Positions 39,036 through 47,099 of a stretch of 48,294 nucleotides of DNA are shown here, piece by piece. Source of the stretch: a virus. The notes under the pieces are model-generated. The model was not told where the DNA came from and did no database searches. It worked only from the letters and a program-made list of their open reading frames with translations. The position numbers and the translations under genes were made by a program. Location of the stretch: positions 1 through 48,294 of the IMG/VR virus record IMGVR_UViG_3300020057_000004; one strand, written 5' to 3'. Within the stretch, counting starts at the first letter, position 1. Each line of letters opens with the position of its first letter.

Positions 39036-39345
39036 GCCGTGGGTGATTGAATGTCGGCGTATGCTTGAGCACGCATCCGCTGAAATCAACACGGCCTGCC
39101 GTGAGGGATTCTATGTCCACATGCTGCCGCCTATTCTTGATTTCGGTGACGCCAAGGTGGAGCTGGAACTTGACGAAAACAACCAGGTGATTGGCGTCAA
39201 GGAAATTCACTACCCGCGCCCGGACTTCCGGCTGCAATACCAGATTGTCAAGATTGACCCTAGACGTGAATCGGCAGTGAACCACCGGACTGCGCTTGAG
39301 CAACTCCGAAACCCTGACTACCAGCCGTTTGGGGGTATCTCGTGA
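38929..39345 (+). CDS. Unknown 138-residue protein
   Basis: ATG 38929 has GGAG eight bases upstream, so this start is preferred over the longer frame from 38722. After a Ser/Pro-rich start the protein has a helical then beta-rich fold (GDAKVELELDENNQVIGVKE). It overlaps the preceding gene by 107 bases. Unknown function. Confidence 0.55.
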   Translation: MSNLHSTPGNVIHSDRFGSTNNSTSCPPREVPTPPEPWVIECRRMLEHASAEINTACREGFYVHMLPPILDFGDAKVELELDENNQVIGVKEIHYPRPDFRLQYQIVKIDPRRESAVNHRTALEQLRNPDYQPFGGIS

Positions 39346-39539
39346 AACACGAATGGACGCAACCGCCATATTCAATCTGGCTGTATTGCGTAATTTGCGG
39401 CAAGAGAGCTTATGACCTGGTCCGCGACATGCACGAGCCTTGCGTTGCAGACAGGGAGATTATTCAAGACGCACCAGAAGACTTCACGCGCCCGTTCAGG
39501 CTGCCTGACTATCCCAACAGTGGGAGCCGGGTCGTTTAA
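39342..39539 (+). CDS. Small protein with CxxC motif
   Basis: A 65-residue protein (MKHEWTQPPYSIWLYCVICG) with one CVIC pair and later Cys and His residues, possibly a zinc knuckle. GTG 39342 overlaps the preceding stop (GTGA). It is the last gene of the rightward operon, 24 bases before a terminator. Confidence 0.6.
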   Translation: MKHEWTQPPYSIWLYCVICGKRAYDLVRDMHEPCVADREIIQDAPEDFTRPFRLPDYPNSGSRVV

Positions 39540-39562
39540 CCAGGCAGCACCCACAGAACCAA

Positions 39563-39599
39563 AAACGGACAGCCCGATAAGTGGCTGTCCGTTTTTTTT
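39563..39599 (+). terminator. Rho-independent terminator of the rightward operon
   Basis: AAACGGACAGCC, 8-base loop, GGCTGTCCGTTT followed by a run of T to 39599. A textbook intrinsic terminator; the A-run on the left gives a shorter U-run on the minus strand, so it may also act leftward. Confidence 0.93.
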
Positions 39600-39642
39600 G
39601 TTGTCGTTCGCCCAGGGAAGCTAATTGACTGAAAGATACTAA

Positions 39643-39667
39643 CACAAAAGCCACCCTTTCAGGCGGC
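39643..39667 (-). terminator. Terminator of the leftward block
   Basis: On the minus strand GCCGCC, loop, GGTGGC forms a short GC-rich stem followed by TTTTGTGTT. It lies 62 bases past the last leftward gene, so it is a likely end of the leftward transcript. Confidence 0.6.
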
Positions 39668-39728
39668 CTTCGTGCAGTTTACGCTATCTCTCCACGCTTT
39701 ATCGCGAGCGGATAGTCTTTTTCAGTCA

Positions 39729-40064
39729 TTACGCCATCTCTCCATGCATTTCATTCCAGTGCCCGCGACACATTTCCGAGTACCTCACGCTCAAGGTTCT
39801 AACTCCACAGCCGGTAACTGGGCAGGTGGTCTGTCTAAACAGCACAGTGTGGCTATCAGCGCCCCGAGTAAGCACGCAACCGTTATCGAATACAGCTTTG
39901 TAGTCATGTTTGTACGGCTGGATTTTACAAGCTCCGATTGCACCACGCTCTGATAAATCAGTTCGTGAGAACGCGAGTAGAAATGTAGCCAATCTTTCAA
40001 GGTCTTTGGTATCACCTGCTGCCACCACCGTATTTATCGTAATCATATTTACCGCCATTGTCAT
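39729..40064 (-). CDS. Unknown 111-residue protein
   Basis: Last gene of the leftward block. A mixed alpha/beta protein with CPVTGCG near the C-terminus and a Met-rich end. ATG 40064 has AGGAG eight bases upstream; ATG 40070 is too close to it. A shorter ORF in another frame (39791-40015) is an alternative. No family recognised. Confidence 0.5.
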   Translation of the reverse strand: MTMAVNMITINTVVAAGDTKDLERLATFLLAFSRTDLSERGAIGACKIQPYKHDYKAVFDNGCVLTRGADSHTVLFRQTTCPVTGCGVRTLSVRYSEMCRGHWNEMHGEMA

Positions 40065-40112
40065 CGCCATTGCTCCTGTCGAACCAAGAAATCATAACAC
40101 GACAAATGCAGT

Positions 40113-40140
40113 GATGCGCCCTGATTATTCAGGGCGCATC
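40113..40140 (-). terminator. 12-bp perfect hairpin after the ABA-sandwich gene
   Basis: GATGCGCCCTGA-TTAT-TCAGGGCGCATC, a perfect 12-bp stem with 4-base loop, 38 bases after a leftward gene. The following minus-strand sequence (ACTGCATTTGTC) has no clear U-run, so it may be a weak terminator or stability element. Confidence 0.6.
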
Positions 40141-40177
40141 TACTTGCTTTCGGAGGACACGCAATGGCATTAGCGCT

Positions 40178-40783
40178 CTATGAGCTTACCACCTCTTTCA
40201 CCCAAGGGGTACTGTTTGGTTTGGGATTGTATCGCGGTACCTCCGCACCGTTCGCCAACGTCTCTTTATGCTCCCGGCGCTCAATTTCCGCATCGACGAA
40301 CTCAGCAGCTCTGGGAGATTGCTTAAACGGGTCATGCCCGCGATTAATGTCATTTTCGTGTGCGTCGATAAACGCATGACAAATATGCGTATGTAAATCA
40401 TCAGCCAGGCTGAGAAATACATCGGGGTATTGCGGCAAGGTCAGGTCAACCGGGTCGAGGCTGGCGCGTCGTTGTAAGACACCAAAGAAATGGCACCGAG
40501 AAACGTAGTTCCACTTACTAGCCACCACCAGTAGAACTTTATGGGCTCCGTTCATATCAAACGAATAGAACGGCACACCGGACCCCTCATCACGATATTG
40601 CCAAACGTGACCCCAAGGCGGCGGCTCACTCCAATAGGTGCCATCTTCCCAGTTCAGCTCACCAATCACGTTTACCTTTACCCATCCAAGGATTTCGGCA
40701 ATTTTGCAATCTACAGCACGAGCGGCCTCATACTCCTGCTCTGTCATTCCAGCACCAGGTCCATCCATCAAAACTTTAGACAT
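40178..40783 (-). CDS. Phage ABA-sandwich-domain-like protein
   Basis: A 201-residue protein. Residues ~20-90 follow the pattern of the phage ABA sandwich domain: a helix with CKIAEILGW, an intermediate segment with W and PP, then PFYSFDMNGAHKVLLVVASK (family: PYSTDIAAAWEVVEK). The C-terminal region is charged and unassigned. This domain is common in phage accessory regions and has no established function. Confidence 0.6.
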   Translation of the reverse strand: MSKVLMDGPGAGMTEQEYEAARAVDCKIAEILGWVKVNVIGELNWEDGTYWSEPPPWGHVWQYRDEGSGVPFYSFDMNGAHKVLLVVASKWNYVSRCHFFGVLQRRASLDPVDLTLPQYPDVFLSLADDLHTHICHAFIDAHENDINRGHDPFKQSPRAAEFVDAEIERREHKETLANGAEVPRYNPKPNSTPWVKEVVSS

Positions 40784-40819
40784 AGCTTTCCCTCCTTATC
40801 ACTAAAGCATTCCAGTCGC

Positions 40820-41839
40820 TTACCCGTTGTACGTCTTGTTCTTTTTTGTCAAGAAAAGAAATCTGCTGCCAGGTGTTTCCATCTCAATCAGTATCTGTAC
40901 TACATCTTCAGAGAAATCAGACATAAATTTGTCAAAATCAGTGGTAGATCTGACAGCGTAGGCAGCAGCGGTAGCAGCGTAGGCAGCAGCGGTAGCAGCG
41001 TAGGTAGCAGCGGAGGCAGCGTAGGCAGCAGCGTTGGCAGTGTAGGTAGCAGCGGAGGCAGCGTAGGCAGCAGCGTTGGCAGCGGAGGCAGCAGCGTTGG
41101 CAGCGGAGGCAGCAGCGTCGGCTTTTCTTGCTGATTCTTCTGTCGGGTTTTTCTCGCAAAGACCAGCGGCTTCCAGCAGCGCTGTCTTGTGCGGCTCAGA
41201 AGATAAGCTGGCAGCTGCTCTTAGAGCTTTTACTAATACCGTACTGATAGTAAGCTGTACCAGCTTTTCAACGAACAACTTTTCGTTAAGCGTGTTTTTC
41301 GTGCCAAGTTGAGCGATAGCTAATCGGCGCATACCCGCTGCCCGTGCAGCGTTGCTGGTCCACGATTTATCATTAAGACTGATCTTGAACGACCTCAAAA
41401 CAGGTGAGACGCAGCTAGGTTCGTCACTAAACGGCTCGCCTAACGCGTAAGTAACGGCAGCTTCGACGCACATTTCTCCAGGAATTGGCTTTCCTACACC
41501 TGAACATAGCCCAGCGTCGACTACGCTAAGTACTTTGCTGCAAATTGTTTCTGTAATTTCCATTTTTCGTCCTTCCTTTGTACTCGTGTAGACATCACCT
41601 GCCGTGCAGGCTTGTTCTTTCACGCTAGGCAAGCAAGTATGCGTCACCCTGAGTTCTTGCGGCGGTGGTGGCACAGCAGCCGTGCATGAAATTGCTTCCA
41701 CTACGTAAGTGTTCATACCGGGATGCCGTTGCGCTATGCGCTCAGCCTCATCTCTTGCCGACTCGGGCGTATCATGCTTTGAGCGCGAACGGGCACCGCC
41801 TTCGCGCCATACCATCCAAAATTTCTTGATTTCTTGCAT
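40820..41839 (-). CDS. Fused accessory protein with alanine-rich repeats
   Basis: A 339-residue frame. Residues 1-50 are a small domain (IKKFWMVWREGG...NTYVVEAI); residues ~70-90 (CTAGDVYTST) duplicate the end of the neighbouring 66-residue protein. From residue 93, MEITETICSK begins a second unit: a conserved-looking helical domain (GLCSGVGKPIPGEMCVEAAV, SWTSNAARAAGMRRLAIAQL), an Ala-rich heptad-like repeat (SAANAAAYAASAATY) and a final FDKFMSDFSEDVVQILIEM. AAGGACG lies eight bases before Met93, so a separate 247-residue product is likely. The second unit resembles a widespread uncharacterised family in environmental phages and bacteria. Confidence 0.65.
   Translation of the reverse strand: MQEIKKFWMVWREGGARSRSKHDTPESARDEAERIAQRHPGMNTYVVEAISCTAAVPPPPQELRVTHTCLPSVKEQACTAGDVYTSTKEGRKMEITETICSKVLSVVDAGLCSGVGKPIPGEMCVEAAVTYALGEPFSDEPSCVSPVLRSFKISLNDKSWTSNAARAAGMRRLAIAQLGTKNTLNEKLFVEKLVQLTISTVLVKALRAAASLSSEPHKTALLEAAGLCEKNPTEESARKADAAASAANAAASAANAAAYAASAATYTANAAAYAASAATYAATAAAYAATAAAYAVRSTTDFDKFMSDFSEDVVQILIEMETPGSRFLFLTKKNKTYNG
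40957..41120. repeat. Alanine-coding tandem repeats
   Basis: Imperfect tandem repeats of 21 bp (core GCAGCGTAGGCAGCAGCG) encode the Ala-rich helix in the fused protein at 40820. Confidence 0.85.
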
Positions 41840-41852
41840 TACGTTCTCCGTT

Positions 41853-42053
41853 TTATACTTTAACCAAACACGCTAACTCAAACTCATCATCGAATCGTTC
41901 AAATGTACTCGTGTAGACATCACCTGTCGTGCAGGCTTGGTATGTCACGCTTGGCACCCAGTCGTTGCTGCCAGGCAATTGCATCTTGCCGTGCGCTACG
42001 AGCTGATAATACTCGTTCTCCTTGTATCTATAGACATGAACCTGGTCTTTCAT
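41853..42053 (-). CDS. Unknown 66-residue protein
   Basis: MKDQVHVYRYKENEYYQLVA then WVPSVTYQACTTGDVYTSTF and an acidic end; the aromatic strand pattern resembles small DUF1653-like phage domains. A 34-base segment coding CTTGDVYTST is repeated in the upstream-positioned gene at 40820. GGAG precedes the ATG. Confidence 0.65.
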   Translation of the reverse strand: MKDQVHVYRYKENEYYQLVAHGKMQLPGSNDWVPSVTYQACTTGDVYTSTFERFDDEFELACLVKV

Positions 42054-42538
42054 TTTTCTCCGTTTACTATGCCGCTGAAATTCATGTCAGCGAGTGTCTT
42101 TACCAGTGGACTGTGTGCTGGTGGCTTGTATGCCAGGTCTGCCAGGAACGTGTCGGAGTGGGAATTGTAACTGCCACCACTGGCGCGAATGATTTCTTCC
42201 TTTGCTTTCTCTTTCATGTCGCGCAACTCGGCCCACCATTTCGGTATCAGCTTAGCTTGCACATTAAGTGGGTGAAACTTGAGCCAGAACCCGCTCATGT
42301 AGCACTTGCACTTAAACCACGCCATCTTAACGACGGCCGTAGTTATGCGGTGGTCCGATACAATGTAATCCTCAAGCCATACCTTGTGCGGGTAAGCACC
42401 AGTGCCCTTGCATTTCATGCATTCCCCGTCCGAGGGGGTGTCAGTCGAGTCATGCGAGATACCTTGATTCGGTAGCAACAACTCTTTATTCTGAAAACCC
42501 CTCGGCACCAATATGGCGACTTTCTTATCCTTGTTCAT
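42050..42538 (-). CDS. Zinc-finger-like protein
   Basis: A 162-residue protein with ECMKCKGTGAYPH and, about 30 residues on, FKCKCYMSGFW, a plausible four-Cys zinc site like that of DnaJ-type CxxCxGxG modules. AAGGAG precedes ATG 42538; its stop overlaps the next gene by four bases. It lies directly after SSB; function unknown. Confidence 0.6.
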   Translation of the reverse strand: MNKDKKVAILVPRGFQNKELLLPNQGISHDSTDTPSDGECMKCKGTGAYPHKVWLEDYIVSDHRITTAVVKMAWFKCKCYMSGFWLKFHPLNVQAKLIPKWWAELRDMKEKAKEEIIRASGGSYNSHSDTFLADLAYKPPAHSPLVKTLADMNFSGIVNGEK

Positions 42539-42546
42539 CTTGCTCC

Positions 42547-42960
42547 TTAGAACGGGATTTCATCATCTGACGCGAATATTTCATCGAAGTTAGTCGGTGC
42601 AGGTGGCGGTGTGGCAGGCTTAGGTGGCGCCGGCGGCGCTTGTGCTGGTGCTGGTGATAGCAGGTCGATGTCATTGACGTTGATAACGACTTTGAACCCC
42701 GGCGTGCCGTCTGTTTTCTGGAATGTTTGCTGCTCCTGCCTGCCGGACACCGCGACCTTGTTGGCGACCATCAGGTATGGCATCAATGCTTCCCCGCGCT
42801 TGCCCCAGATTTCACACGAGTACCAATCAGTACCGGCCTTCAGTTCGTCTTTCTTCTTTTGCTTGTCCACCGCGAGGGCGAATGAGCATACTGTTGTGGC
42901 ACCCACTACGCGCAATTCCGCATTGCGCCCGAGTCTACCAATTGCTGTTACTGTAATCAC
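42547..42960 (-). CDS. ssb: Single-stranded DNA-binding protein
   Basis: A 137-residue SSB. The OB fold starts ITVTAIGRLGRNAELRVV and contains WYSCEIWGKRGEAL; a Pro/Ala-rich linker leads to the acidic tip ASDDEIPF, the canonical partner-binding C-terminus. GTG 42960 is chosen: AAGGA lies eight bases upstream, it gives the normal SSB N-terminus and it forms a GTGA overlap with a small upstream ORF. Upstream in-frame ATG (42984) or TTG would add up to 11 residues. It coats ssDNA during replication and recombination. Confidence 0.93.
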   Translation of the reverse strand: MITVTAIGRLGRNAELRVVGATTVCSFALAVDKQKKKDELKAGTDWYSCEIWGKRGEALMPYLMVANKVAVSGRQEQQTFQKTDGTPGFKVVINVNDIDLLSPAPAQAPPAPPKPATPPPAPTNFDEIFASDDEIPF

Positions 42961-43064
42961 TTTACTTTTCCTTGTTGAATCCATCTGTAGCAACCGTTTA
43001 TTTTGAACATATAAAGCCTTTCGTCAAGCGTGAATGTCTCCTTGGTAAAACCATCAACCTCCAA
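42957..43064 (-). CDS. 35-residue ORF between SNF2 helicase and SSB
   Basis: TTG 43064, right after the SNF2 stop, with AAGAGG nine bases upstream, opens a frame MEVDGFTKETFTLDERLYMF to WIQQGKVK. Its stop overlaps the SSB GTG (GTGA), which fills the otherwise empty gap. It is short and not certain; function unknown. Confidence 0.4.
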   Translation of the reverse strand: MEVDGFTKETFTLDERLYMFKINGCYRWIQQGKVK

Positions 43065-43065
43065 C

Positions 43066-45315
43066 TTATACAGCCTCTTCAAGGGCCTTTTCGCATCGTC
43101 GAGCTTCTTCCTCTAGGTCGCTGTCATTATGCAATTTACTGTCACTAAGCGCGTTAGATACGCTACGCCTAATTGCTTCGCGGTCAACCTGGTGAGTGGC
43201 TCGTGCGGCGAGTTCAAGAATGATTTGCCCGATGATATCATTTTCTTCGGCTGTTGCAGGTCCGCGTAATCCTTTGTTGATGGCATCGGTTATCCTCCTT
43301 TTCTTGTCGAGCTTGAGCTTGATAGCATCTTCGATAGTATCCGATGCGTGAGCCCGCCATGCAGTGATGTTATGTGCTTTGTGCCGGTCAACTCGTGCAA
43401 TCGCCTGGTCTTCGTCTGTCGAGGTCCACTGCTGCTCACAGAGCAAAATATCATCAGCCGCATCAAGGCTAATCCCCTCGCGTGCGGCACCAAAAGAGCA
43501 TACAATTTCCTGCGCTGATAATCCAGTATCATTAGGTACTTCGCCCTGAAATATCATCTTGCTGCGCTGCCGAGACACGACGTTATCTTTGCCATATATG
43601 TGCAAGCAATTCAGATGAGCGCCAAGGTCGTATTGAATCGCCCGGCTGTCCGCAAAGACTACCAGTTTTTTCTCAGACGCCTGGAAGTCTTTAATCCATT
43701 CCTTGATAGCTGACACCTTGCCAAGTCCAGCTACACGCTTGAGCGCACCGACACGCACCAATGCCTCCACGGCCATGATACGCAGGCGCGTCTCAATCAT
43801 CTTCTTTTCGATGCAGTGGTCGTGTAGTAGCGGATTAAGTTGCGCGAGGTATTTCAAGAACTCTTCTTTCAATACAGCTTTCTCTGCGCACCAGTTAATG
43901 ACATCAACTTCGACACGGTGGTACTCATCCCAGTTGTCCAGGTCTACAAAGATTGTAGCTTCTCGGATAGGCGGTAAATCTTTTCGGACATCACGCTTAT
44001 TTCGTTGGATATAGCCAACACTTCTAAGCATTTTATTGAGCTGAGTTTCGTTGATGCTTCCGGTGTCGTCGAATTTCCCGTTGCGCATATCGGCTCCACA
44101 GAACTCACGACAAAATATATCTTGCCCTCCCAGGTCATCCAGTCTATCGAGAAACTTGAGCTGTGGGATAAGCTCCTTAGGTCTGTTTTTTGTTGGAGTA
44201 CCGCTAAGTGCAAGGCGTACCTCAGTTCCGGCGGTAACACTGAGAACCGCCTTGGTCCGTTGAGAATCATCCTCCTTGATGTAATGGGATTCGTCGATAA
44301 TAGCTGCTCGAAAACCTCGCGCTTTAAGAGAATTGGCAATGCTAGAAAGTTCGACATCGAGCGGTGCGCCTTTCTCTCTTTTGTACCCTTTGATTTTTTT
44401 TCTTTTGCCTGTTTGTTCATCAATTGTAAAACCATCCTTCCATCCGATAGCGAGCTTGTCATAATTTACAACTACGATGTCCGCTTGCACTAGGCAGCAG
44501 GCCGCGCAAGAGTCATCGAAGTAATTCATATCCAACAGCGAGAGCTGCTTCTGCTTGCATGTATGAGCTGGCACACTGCGAGCTGTGACGTGGTGCAATC
44601 TCCGCTTAGGGAACGCCCGCCGCGCCTCGTCCATCCAATTGAGCGGTACTGATGCGGGGCAAATCACCAACGCCGGGAATGATTTCAATGTCCATAAAAC
44701 ACCAAGCGCTTGACGCGTCTTTCCTAAGCCCATGACATCTGCCAGAAACGCCCGCCTACACCGGGTTGCAGCCTTTATACCAGCCAGTTGATAAGGGTCC
44801 AATTCTAACCCAAAGTCACCCATGTCAATGTCAGCATCTTGTGCTGATGACGCGTGGTATCGGTCGCGGATTTCGTGCATCATCCATTGGATTTCCGCCC
44901 TCGCTTCGTCTGTGCAATGCAGGTTGACGGACTTGACGAACTCGTGCAGCTTTACTACTGGGTACATGCGCGGTGCGAGCGTATACAAGCCAGTCTTGCG
45001 GTCGTACTTCATCTTTGGTACGTGTATCAACACTTCTGCCTGTGCTTCGGATAAGCGCAGAACATAGCGCCCATTAACGAAGTGGCAAAAGAACTCAGCT
45101 TCAGGTAACTTGACTGGTGGCACCGGCTCTGGTGGCAGGCGAACACCAATCATCTTCAGGGAGAACTCGTATTTCTTGACGGCCTTCCACAGGTAATATC
45201 GTTGCGTGAATGACGGCTTTGAGATAAGCGCGAGTGCTTCCGCCGCCGGTTCCTTACCTGGTGGCAACAGCTTAAACAGTGCATCAACCGCCTTACCTAG
45301 TGCATCCTTAGCCAT
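43066..45315 (-). CDS. SNF2-family DNA helicase/translocase
   Basis: A 749-residue superfamily 2 ATPase. Motifs: LDPYQLAGI (172-180), Walker A DVMGLGKT (193-200), motif Ia LVICPASVPLNW, DESH (341-344), motif III ALSGTPTKNRP (369-379), and in the second RecA lobe VVFADSRAIQYDL, then QAIARVDRHK (motif VI). The N-terminal ~165 residues resemble the HARP-like region of SMARCAL1-type annealing helicases. A Cys-rich insertion (DDSCAACC) follows motif Ia. It probably remodels forks or recombination intermediates with SSB and RusA. Confidence 0.92.
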   Translation of the reverse strand: MAKDALGKAVDALFKLLPPGKEPAAEALALISKPSFTQRYYLWKAVKKYEFSLKMIGVRLPPEPVPPVKLPEAEFFCHFVNGRYVLRLSEAQAEVLIHVPKMKYDRKTGLYTLAPRMYPVVKLHEFVKSVNLHCTDEARAEIQWMMHEIRDRYHASSAQDADIDMGDFGLELDPYQLAGIKAATRCRRAFLADVMGLGKTRQALGVLWTLKSFPALVICPASVPLNWMDEARRAFPKRRLHHVTARSVPAHTCKQKQLSLLDMNYFDDSCAACCLVQADIVVVNYDKLAIGWKDGFTIDEQTGKRKKIKGYKREKGAPLDVELSSIANSLKARGFRAAIIDESHYIKEDDSQRTKAVLSVTAGTEVRLALSGTPTKNRPKELIPQLKFLDRLDDLGGQDIFCREFCGADMRNGKFDDTGSINETQLNKMLRSVGYIQRNKRDVRKDLPPIREATIFVDLDNWDEYHRVEVDVINWCAEKAVLKEEFLKYLAQLNPLLHDHCIEKKMIETRLRIMAVEALVRVGALKRVAGLGKVSAIKEWIKDFQASEKKLVVFADSRAIQYDLGAHLNCLHIYGKDNVVSRQRSKMIFQGEVPNDTGLSAQEIVCSFGAAREGISLDAADDILLCEQQWTSTDEDQAIARVDRHKAHNITAWRAHASDTIEDAIKLKLDKKRRITDAINKGLRGPATAEENDIIGQIILELAARATHQVDREAIRRSVSNALSDSKLHNDSDLEEEARRCEKALEEAV

Positions 45316-45336
45316 TACTCTTCTTTCTTCAAAATG

Positions 45337-45483
45337 TCAGATAGCTGTGTCACACGCCTCGTAAGCAGTGTCACACGCCTCGTAAGCAGTGTCACACGCC
45401 TCGCATTCACATTCTTCAACGGCATGTGATATATAGTGTTCGACAATTTGAATTGCATCTTCAATCGGTCGTTCGGTCTTCAT
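45337..45483 (-). CDS. 48-residue acidic protein with EACDTAY repeats
   Basis: MKTERPIEDAIQIVEHYISH followed by EECEC and three EACDTAY-type repeats. ATG 45483 follows the preceding stop closely, with GGGG upstream; longer frames would overlap the methyltransferase-like gene. The regularly spaced Cys residues could bind metal. Function unknown. Confidence 0.5.
   Translation of the reverse strand: MKTERPIEDAIQIVEHYISHAVEECECEACDTAYEACDTAYEACDTAI
45347..45402. repeat. 21-bp tandem repeat
   Basis: Two full and one partial copy of GTGTCACACGCCTCGTAAGC plus A (45347, 45368, 45389), encoding seven-residue EACDTAY units. Confidence 0.95.
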
Positions 45484-45485
45484 TG

Positions 45486-46067
45486 TTAACCCCATTGCTC
45501 CGCCATCGCTGTTGCGATACCACTGTAGGTGCGTGAGCGCTCCATCCATCTATTTTCCGATGGTCCTAATTTATTTTGCCCCGATGGAGTCTGGTTGTCC
45601 CATCGCCCAGATTCAGGCAATGATAGAACATCCGTATACTGAAGTAACGGTAATCCTTTGAGCCAAAGGCAGATTGCCTTTGATTCAGGGTGTCCAAATT
45701 GCCAAGGTTGGATAATCTGGTCCGGTTTTCTAACGCGACTACTAATACAACCAACAGGGTTTTCTAATGCTATCTTCTCGACAGGTGCATCGAGAAACAT
45801 GCGTACAAAATCTAACGCATCTTCAGTCCGGGATGCTCGTTCTGGTCGCTTAGTATTCCAGTGAAGTCCTGAACTACTCAGATATGTGCAAGGCGGGTGA
45901 CATACCATCAAGTCCCACCCCTCTTGAATAATGTCGCGGACATCGCCCATATAATGATGTCCGGGCTTTTCTGACGGCATTAAGTCGCAACTTACTGCAA
46001 AGTGCCCACGAGCGGTAAACGCGTCACGCACTACTCCGCTAAACTCACACGCCACTAATACCCTCAT
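45486..46067 (-). CDS. DNA methyltransferase-like protein
   Basis: A 193-residue Rossmann-type protein: MRVLVACEFSGVVRDAF (SAM-binding motif I-like), VSCDLMPSE (motif II acidic), GDVRDII, then DLMVCHPPCTYLSSSG, an HPPC motif like motif IV of cytosine-C5 methyltransferases with its catalytic Cys, and IALENPVG (ENV-like motif). It lacks a clear target-recognition region and is shorter than full C5 enzymes. Such proteins are often annotated as phage DNA cytosine methyltransferases; activity and target are unknown. Confidence 0.7.
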   Translation of the reverse strand: MRVLVACEFSGVVRDAFTARGHFAVSCDLMPSEKPGHHYMGDVRDIIQEGWDLMVCHPPCTYLSSSGLHWNTKRPERASRTEDALDFVRMFLDAPVEKIALENPVGCISSRVRKPDQIIQPWQFGHPESKAICLWLKGLPLLQYTDVLSLPESGRWDNQTPSGQNKLGPSENRWMERSRTYSGIATAMAEQWG

Positions 46068-46369
46068 TCCTTTCCCGCTCTTTCTTCAGCCCGAGCCGCT
46101 GTTAACGCAGCAACACTCGCGTTCAATACCTGGTTAGCCTCAGTCCACGCAATTCGTGCTCCGACCACTGCAATTTTAGCCTCACTCCACGCCCTATGCG
46201 CCTTCTCCCGCGCATCAACAACACTCACATGAAACACTTGACTGGCTGTCTTGAGCCACGCACTCTCAGCTTCGCGCTCAGCAGCATTAGCCTCGTTCCA
46301 CACCGCCGTAGCTGCTAATACCGCTGCATCAGCCTCTCTCCACGCACTGTGCGCATCTTTAGTTTTCAT
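46064..46369 (-). CDS. Ala/Trp-rich helical repeat protein
   Basis: A 101-residue protein composed of ~13-residue helical repeats (AVWNEANAAEREAESAWLK; AWSEAKIAVVGARIAWTEAN). Probably an all-helical coiled bundle. ATGA overlap with the preceding gene and a four-base overlap with the next. Function unknown. Confidence 0.6.
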   Translation of the reverse strand: MKTKDAHSAWREADAAVLAATAVWNEANAAEREAESAWLKTASQVFHVSVVDAREKAHRAWSEAKIAVVGARIAWTEANQVLNASVAALTAARAEERAGKE

Positions 46370-46893
46370 ACTCCAAAGTCCTCAATGATACAAAAATCCT
46401 CGACTGGCTCGATAGTGGCAACCGGTGCCACCGGTGCCACTACTCTCGGTCTAGGCTTTGGTGCTTTACGGGGATTGCCTTCTTTCGGTAATGGTGCAGG
46501 GTCTTGCGAGGTATTATCCCAGCCATTGGTGCGGGCGGTATCCACCAGGTATTTGTACTCGACCATATTGAGAAATTTCTTGTCAACAAGTTCGCGTATA
46601 TCAACCAGATACACACGCATCGGCTCATCAGCCGTATCAACCAATACGCGACACAGGAAATGGAACGCGTGTGTTGCATACTCTAACTGAAACGCATTGG
46701 TCATCAGTATGGGTGTACTGCTGGTGTCAATCTCATAGTCCTGGCTTGCCTCGACAACGAAGCCGGGCAAGTAAACTTCAAGCATAGCCTGTGTTGCCAG
46801 GCTGCTTAGTGTTTTTGCTGGATAGCGTTTTTTCAGCTCAGCCAGCATGGTATTCGGGATGGTCAAACATCTCCGGTCGGTGTTTCTGCTCAT
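46366..46893 (-). CDS. Putative ribbon-helix-helix protein with acidic EDFG tail
   Basis: A 175-residue protein. Residues ~8-42 (RRCLTIPNTMLAELKKRYPA then SSLATQAMLEVYL) fit a ribbon-helix-helix DNA-binding fold. The middle is alpha/beta. The C-terminus is Pro-rich, then VVAPVAPVATIEPVEDFCII plus EDFGV, the module shared with genes at 2018 and 47096. GGAG precedes ATG 46893. Possibly a DNA-bound partner of the replication proteins. Confidence 0.6.
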   Translation of the reverse strand: MSRNTDRRCLTIPNTMLAELKKRYPAKTLSSLATQAMLEVYLPGFVVEASQDYEIDTSSTPILMTNAFQLEYATHAFHFLCRVLVDTADEPMRVYLVDIRELVDKKFLNMVEYKYLVDTARTNGWDNTSQDPAPLPKEGNPRKAPKPRPRVVAPVAPVATIEPVEDFCIIEDFGV

Positions 46894-46931
46894 TAGGTAT
46901 TCTCCGTGAATGAACCTATTCTACCCAATTG

Positions 46932-47099
46932 TTATGTACCCTTGCAAGCCTTTTCATCACGCTCAAGCCTTTCTAATACAGCTTGTTTGATGTAGTCATT
47001 CCTGCGCTGGCTGTTATGCTCCGCGATTGCGTCCAGGCGCTTAACGAATAACGGAGTCCAGTATACGGATACCATTTTCGATTGTTTCTTTTCGTTCAT
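46932..47099 (-). CDS. 55-residue ribbon-helix-helix protein
   Basis: MNEKKQSKMVSVYWTPLFVK continues RLDAIAEHNSQRRNDYIKQ and a charged helix: a beta strand and two helices as in CopG/Arc-type proteins (family pattern: strand, LxxRLDxxA, sRxxxIxxAvxxyL). Its ATG overlaps the preceding stop by ATGA. Probably a DNA-binding regulator acting as a dimer. Confidence 0.75.
   Translation of the reverse strand: MNEKKQSKMVSVYWTPLFVKRLDAIAEHNSQRRNDYIKQAVLERLERDEKACKGT

Noticed and set aside
39791-40015. Minus-strand ORF with a hydrophobic segment and Pro-rich end, resembling an Rz1-type lipoprotein
   Set aside because: No acceptable lipobox (residue before Cys is Leu), weak start, and it is embedded in a longer frame with a good ribosome site; also far from the lysozyme.
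40164-40379. Plus-strand ORF of 71 residues with GGAGG seven bases before ATG
   Set aside because: It lies antisense to the well-supported ABA-sandwich gene, has no promoter and reads as unstructured Ser/Leu-rich sequence; probably chance.
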